This document shows positions 15,001-21,000 of a stretch of DNA of 64,000 nt, in pieces. This stretch comes from CAIMWS01 sp964409245 (GTDB lineage Bacteria; Verrucomicrobiota; Verrucomicrobiia; Limisphaerales; UBA1319): assembly GCA_964409245.1 (NCBI GenBank), contig CAYPCQ010000028.1, positions 1-64,000 of the forward strand. Direction: 5' to 3'. A program made the translations under genes and the position numbers. Every line of letters starts with the position of its first letter. The first letter of the stretch is position 1. The notes beneath the pieces are model-generated. The model did no database searches and had not been told where the DNA came from. It saw only the letters and a program-made list of their open reading frames with translations.

Positions 15001-18000
15001 GCGGGCTGACGGTGGGCTACAAGGACAATTCGAGCGTGGTGCATGAAGGGAAGGTGACGGCGGGCGGGACGGGTTCAGTGAGCCTGGTGACGACGGGGGC
15101 GGACATCAACATCCTGCCGCATAGCAGCGGTTACACCGTGGCGGCGGGCTCCGGGGTGTCGCTGACGGCGGTGAACGACATCCGGCTGGAAGGCGGCTTG
15201 CTGGGGCCGGACCTGGTGGAACTGGACGCGGGCCGCAGCCTGGTGGGGCGGGATCCCGTGCTGGTGTATGGGGCCAACCAGAACGATCCTACCGTGACGG
15301 CACAGATCGGGAGTGGGGAGCAACTGGCGACGAGCGTCAGCAACATCATTGCCTATCCGATCAACCTGACCGCCGGCGGGGCCTTGGGGGTGATCCGGGT
15401 GCACACGGGCAGGTCGCTGGCCGTGGACGGGGTTTACACGGCCAACAAACGGATCGAGGTGTCATCGGACGGGGATGTGAGCGTGACCGGCACGCTCCAG
15501 GGGGTGAGCGGTGGGTCAGTGTCGGAAGTCGTGATCAAGGCCTACGGCTTATACACCCAGACCTTCGCCCCCTATCGCGGCTACGGGACTCCGACGACGG
15601 TGCCGACAGGCTACATTGATTACCAGAAGGGGACGATCCGGGTGGCTGACCTTTACAGCCTGCAGGCGGCGCGGTCGGTGAAGGCGGCGAACTTGCAGAT
15701 CACCCTGCCGGGCGCCAATGGCCAGATCGAGATCATCGTGGGCGACACGCTCGACCTGTCCGGGACCAGCACGGCTTTGAATGCCGGTGGGCGGGTCCAT
15801 GTGGAATCGACGGGCGGCAATGTGGTGGTCAGCGGCACGTTTGCCGGGATCTCGGGCAACAGTCTGGACACTTTCGAGGCGGTGGCGTATGGGTCGCTGA
15901 CGATGAACAGCTCGGTGACGGTGGACCAGGTGACGCTGGAAGCGGGGGGGACGCTCACCATCAACGGGAGCTTCAGCGCGCAGAACCTGATCCAGCTGCA
16001 TGCGGGGAGCTTCAATGCGTCGGCGCTGAATCTGACGGCGTCGGGCAGCGCGGGGACGATTGACATTGCGGTGGGGGATAGCCTGACCTTCACCGGTTCT
16101 TTGCATGCCACGCAGCGGATCGCGCTGGCGTCCACCACCGGGAGCCTGAGCGTCAGCGGGACGCTGGGCGGGATTTCGGGCGGCACGGTGAAGGAGGTTT
16201 CGCTGTCGGCGTTGGGGAACCTGACGCTCAACGCGGCGGTGAGCGCGCAGGATCTGATCGAGTTTGTGGCGGGGGGCAGCCTCAGCAGCGGCGGCGGGGG
16301 CAGCCTGGCCCTGACAGCCAGCGGCGCCACCAGCGAGATCCGGCTGGTGACCGGAGGGGATCTGGCGGTCAACACGGCGCTGAAGGCGAACCGGCGGATT
16401 GAGCTGGAATCCACCACGGGCAGCCTGACGGTGAGCGGGACCATCGGGGGCGTGGGTGGGACGCTGCGGGAGGTTTCGCTCATATCGGCGCGGGCGCTGA
16501 CCCTGGCGACAACGGTGAGCGTGTCGGACCTGATCCTGATCCACGCGGGGACAACCCTTACGGCGTCCACCCTGAACCTGACCGCCACGGGGGCCACGGG
16601 GATCATCGACCTGGCGGCGGGCCAGGATCTGGGCATCAGCGGGACTTTGCAGGCGAACCTGCTGATCTCGGTGGCCTCGAGCGCGGGCAACCTTTCGGTG
16701 TCAGGGTCGCTCGCGGGGACGGCGGGCAGCACGGGCAAGATCCTGCTCTCGGCGGCGGGGACGCTGACGCTGAACTCGGATTTGAGCGCGACGCAGCTGA
16801 TCAACCTGTTCGCCGGCGGCGATCTGACCCTGGGCAAGGTGCTGCGGGCGGCGGACCGGATCGTTTTGGATGCGGGCGGCCAGGTAACCCTGGGTTCGGC
16901 CTCGGCGGTGGAAGGCGTGGGGGGTGGGTTGGTGGCGCAGGCGGTGGTCAAGGCGGGCACGGGCCTGACCGTGGCGGGGCGGATCCGGACGGTGAACGAC
17001 CTGGTGCTGGCGACCAAGGCGGGCAACCTGCTGGTGGATGGCGGCCTCGTGCATACCAATGCGAACCTGGAGCTGTCGGCGGCGTTGGGGACGGCTGGCT
17101 CGATCAACAGCGGCCGGGTGGAGGCCTACGGGCTGGCGGTGGTGAGCCAGGGTGGGGTTTCGCTGCTGAATATCGCGGTGGCGAACGTCGCGGCCCAGGT
17201 GTCCGCGGCGGGGGATCTGACGCTGGTGGAAGAGGACGACCTCATCCTGACCGCGCTGGCCACGGCCAACGGGAATATCAGCGTGACGGCCGGCGGCACG
17301 ATCTACTATCAGACGGTGACGGCCGGGAGCAACCGGAACATCACGCTCAACGCGACAGGCGGCGGGGTGGTGCGCAATGGGAGCCTGCTGACCGCCGCGC
17401 TGCTGACCGTGTCGGCCAAAGGTTCGGCAAATCTGAACACGACGGTGGCGCAGCTGTCGGTGACGCTGACCGGGACGGGCAGCCTGACGGTGACGGAAGC
17501 GGACGGGCTGGTGCTGGCTGGTTTATCGCTGGCGGCGGGTTCGGTGAATCTGGCGGCGGGCGGGGCGGTGAGCGCCACGGGGGCGGTGACCGTCGCGCAG
17601 AACACCGCTGGCTATGGGGTGTCGATCACGGCGGGCGGGAGCCTGGCGCTGGGCCAGGTGACCGTGGGCGCGCTGGCGCCGGTGACGCTGGTGGGCGGCG
17701 GGGCGGTGAGCGGGACGGTGGCGGGCGGAACCTTGAGCGCGACGGCGGGCGGGGCGCTGACCCTGGCGACGGCGGTGGTGGAGGTGGTTTTAGCGAGGAC
17801 GCTGGCGGCGGGAGCCATCTCCCTGACCGAAGCGGACGGGGTGACGCTGACGCGGGTGGAGTCCTACAACGGCAGCGTGACGGTGGCGGCCGGGGGCGCG
17901 GTGACCGCGGGGCAGATTGCCAGCGGGACAGATGGCGAGGCCAACGATATTTCAGTGACTGCGGGCGGAGCCTTGACGGTGGCGGGGATAGCGGCGGGGC

Positions 18001-21000
18001 TGAAAGGCGATGTGACGCTGGCCGCGAATGGCGGGGCGTTGACGGCCACGGTGGCGGCGGACCAGCTGACCGCGACGGCAGCCGGGGGAGCCACGCTGAA
18101 AACGACGGTCCACGAGCTGGTCAAGGTGCAGTCAACGGCGGCGGGGGCGGTCACGGTGACCGAGACGGACGAACTGCTGATCACCAGCGCCCAGACGCTG
18201 GCAGGGGCGATCACGGTGAATTCGGGCGGAAGCCTGCGGGTCAGCTCGGCGGTGACGGGCGGGCAGGCGGTGGGGCTGACGGCCAGCGTGGGCTATGTGC
18301 AGGCCACGGTGGACGCCGGGGTGGGCAATGTGGCGCTGACGGCGGCGGGGGGCATCACGGCGGCGGTGACGGGCGGCCTGCTGACCGTGCGTTCGGCCGG
18401 GGTGACGACCTTGAGCACCTCGGTGGCGGCGCTGGATGCGGTGGTGTCGGCCAGGGGCGGATTGACAGTGACTGAGACCACCGGGCTGACGGTGACGCGG
18501 GCGCAGACAGCGGATGGCGCAATTGCGGTCACCAGCGGCGGGGCGCTGGATGCGCAGTGGGTGGAATCGGTGAAGGACGGGGCCTTGAACGGGATCACGC
18601 TGGCGACGACGGCGGGGGATATCACCGTGGGCCGGGTGCTGGCGGGCGAGGTTTCGGGGTCGGTGGCGGTGCAGGCGGCGGGTTCGATGGTGGCGGGCGC
18701 CAGCGCGGCAATCACCGCGGCTTCGGCCCGGCTGGCCGCCGGGGCGGGCATCGGCGCGGCGGGCGCGGTGGTGCCGCTGACGGTGGGGACGCTGAGCCAG
18801 GTGGCGGCGGCGGGGGCGGCTTATTTGAGCGACAGCCGGACCCTGTTGCTGGGCGCCTTGTCAGCGGGCGGGGCGGTGAGCCTGGCGGTGACGGGCGACC
18901 TGGCGGTGACCGGGATGCTGACGGCGGGTGGCGCGTTGGGGATCACGGCGGGGCTGGTGACGGCGGCGGCGGCGTGGACGGCTACCGGTGGGGTGACGGT
19001 GACGGCCGGTGGCAATCTGACTTTGAACGGCTTGGTGACGGCCGGTGGGGTGGTGGCCCTGGCTTCAACCGGCGGAGTTCAGCTAACCGGCGGGGTGGCC
19101 GGGGTGGGCACGGTGGCGGTGTCGGCGGCGAAAGGCCTGCTGGCCGGTTCGGTTTCCGTCTCCGGAACCCCGGGGCAGGCCACCTTGACGTCGGGCGAGG
19201 ATATGACGGCGGACGGGGCGATCAAAGCCGATGGCCAGGTGAGCCTGGTTTCCGGCGGGGCGCTGACCTTGACCGGCACGAGTTCGGTGGGGGGCCAGAG
19301 CGGGGTGAACGCTGGGGCCATCACCTTGCGGGGGCAGGGGACACTGCTGGCCAGCGGGCCGCTGCGGGCCACGGGAACCCTGGCGGCAACTGCGGGCCTC
19401 AGCGGCCAGGGCGGGATTGTGGGCGGGGCAGGGACCGTGCTGGCGGGGGGGCGGATTGAGCTGACGGCGGGGATCGGCGGCGGGGATGTGGCGCTGACCG
19501 GTTCCCCGGTGACGGCTGCCACGGCAGTGGCGATCACGGCGGCGGCGGGTACGGTGAGCCAGTCGGGGGCGGTGATGTCGGCCCCGGCGGTGGCGGTGAA
19601 CGCACGCAGCGGGATTGGGTTGCAGCTGGGGAATGGCACGAGCCTGACGGCGGCGGTAACCGGAGTGGGGGCGGTGGCGGTGGAATCGACCGGGGCGCTG
19701 ACCCTGGCGCAGGTGGCGGCGGCCGGGGGTGGCATCAGCGTGACCGCGGCGGGGAACCTGACGGCCACGAACGTGGGTTTCTCCGTGGCCGGGCTGGCCA
19801 GCACCATCACGCTGGCTTCCACGGGCGGGTCGGTGGCGGCGGGCCAGGTGAACGCGGGGCTGGCGGGGGCGCTGGCGCTGACGGCGGCCGGGGAGATCAC
19901 CGACCTGGCGGGCCAGTTGGTGGCGGACACCCTGGTGGCGCGGTCAGCCGGCAACATGACTTTGGACACCCGGGTGGCAGTGCTGGACGCCCAGGTGAGC
20001 GGGGCCGGCCGATTGGTGGTCACGGAAGCGGATGACCTGGCGCTGACCCACGCGGTGACCGCGGGAGGCTCCGTGGCCGTGGCCACGGGTGGGATCACCA
20101 CGGCGGCGGACGTCCAGTCGGGCGGCGGGGCGATCCAGCTGGGGGCGGGCGGGGCCTTGACGCTGGGCCCCATATTGGCCGGGGCGGGGAATGTGGTGAT
20201 CACGGCGGGGGGCGACATCCGGCAGCCGGCGGGCAGCGTGGTGGCGAACCAGCTGGCGGTGACGGCGGCGGGCGGGGTGCGGCTGTGGACCGAGGTGAAC
20301 ATTTTGGCAGTGACGACGACGGCGGAGGGCAGCGTGGAGGTCACGCAGGACAAAGCGGTGACCTTGAGTTCGGTGCGGGTGGGCAACGGGTCGTTTGCCC
20401 TGACGGCGCCAGGCAACATTGTGGCCACCTCGCTGGTGCTGGGGACGAGCCTGGCTGGCAACAGCGTGACCCTGACGGCCACCGGGGCACACGGGATCAC
20501 GGTGGACGCCATTGACGCCCAGGCGCTGGGGGCGGTGACCTTGACGGCGGGCGCCACGGTGGCGACAGCCACGACGACGGGCGGGCGGATCGCCGCCGGC
20601 GTTCTGGCGGTGAGCGCGGGCACGGGCATCGACATCGCCACGGCGGCGGGCACGATCCAGGCGGCGGTGAGTGGCGCCGGGAATCTCAAGATCGCCGAGC
20701 TGGACGCGGTGGAGGTGGTTTCCGCGGTGGCGGGCAACGGGCCGGTGGAGGTCATCGCGGGCGGCACGCTGACGGCGCGGCTGGTGCAGAGCACGACGGA
20801 TAGCGTGGCCAACAGCATCCACCTCCAGACCACGGCGGGGGATCTGGTCATCGGCCAGGTGCTGGCGGGCGCGACGGCCGGCCAGGTGGTGCTGGAATCG
20901 GCGGCGGACCTCACGGAGATTACGCCCGGTGGCGCCGGGGTGGCGGTGGTGGCGGCCAAGGGCACGATGCTGGCCGGGCAGGATATTCTGGGCATCCGGA

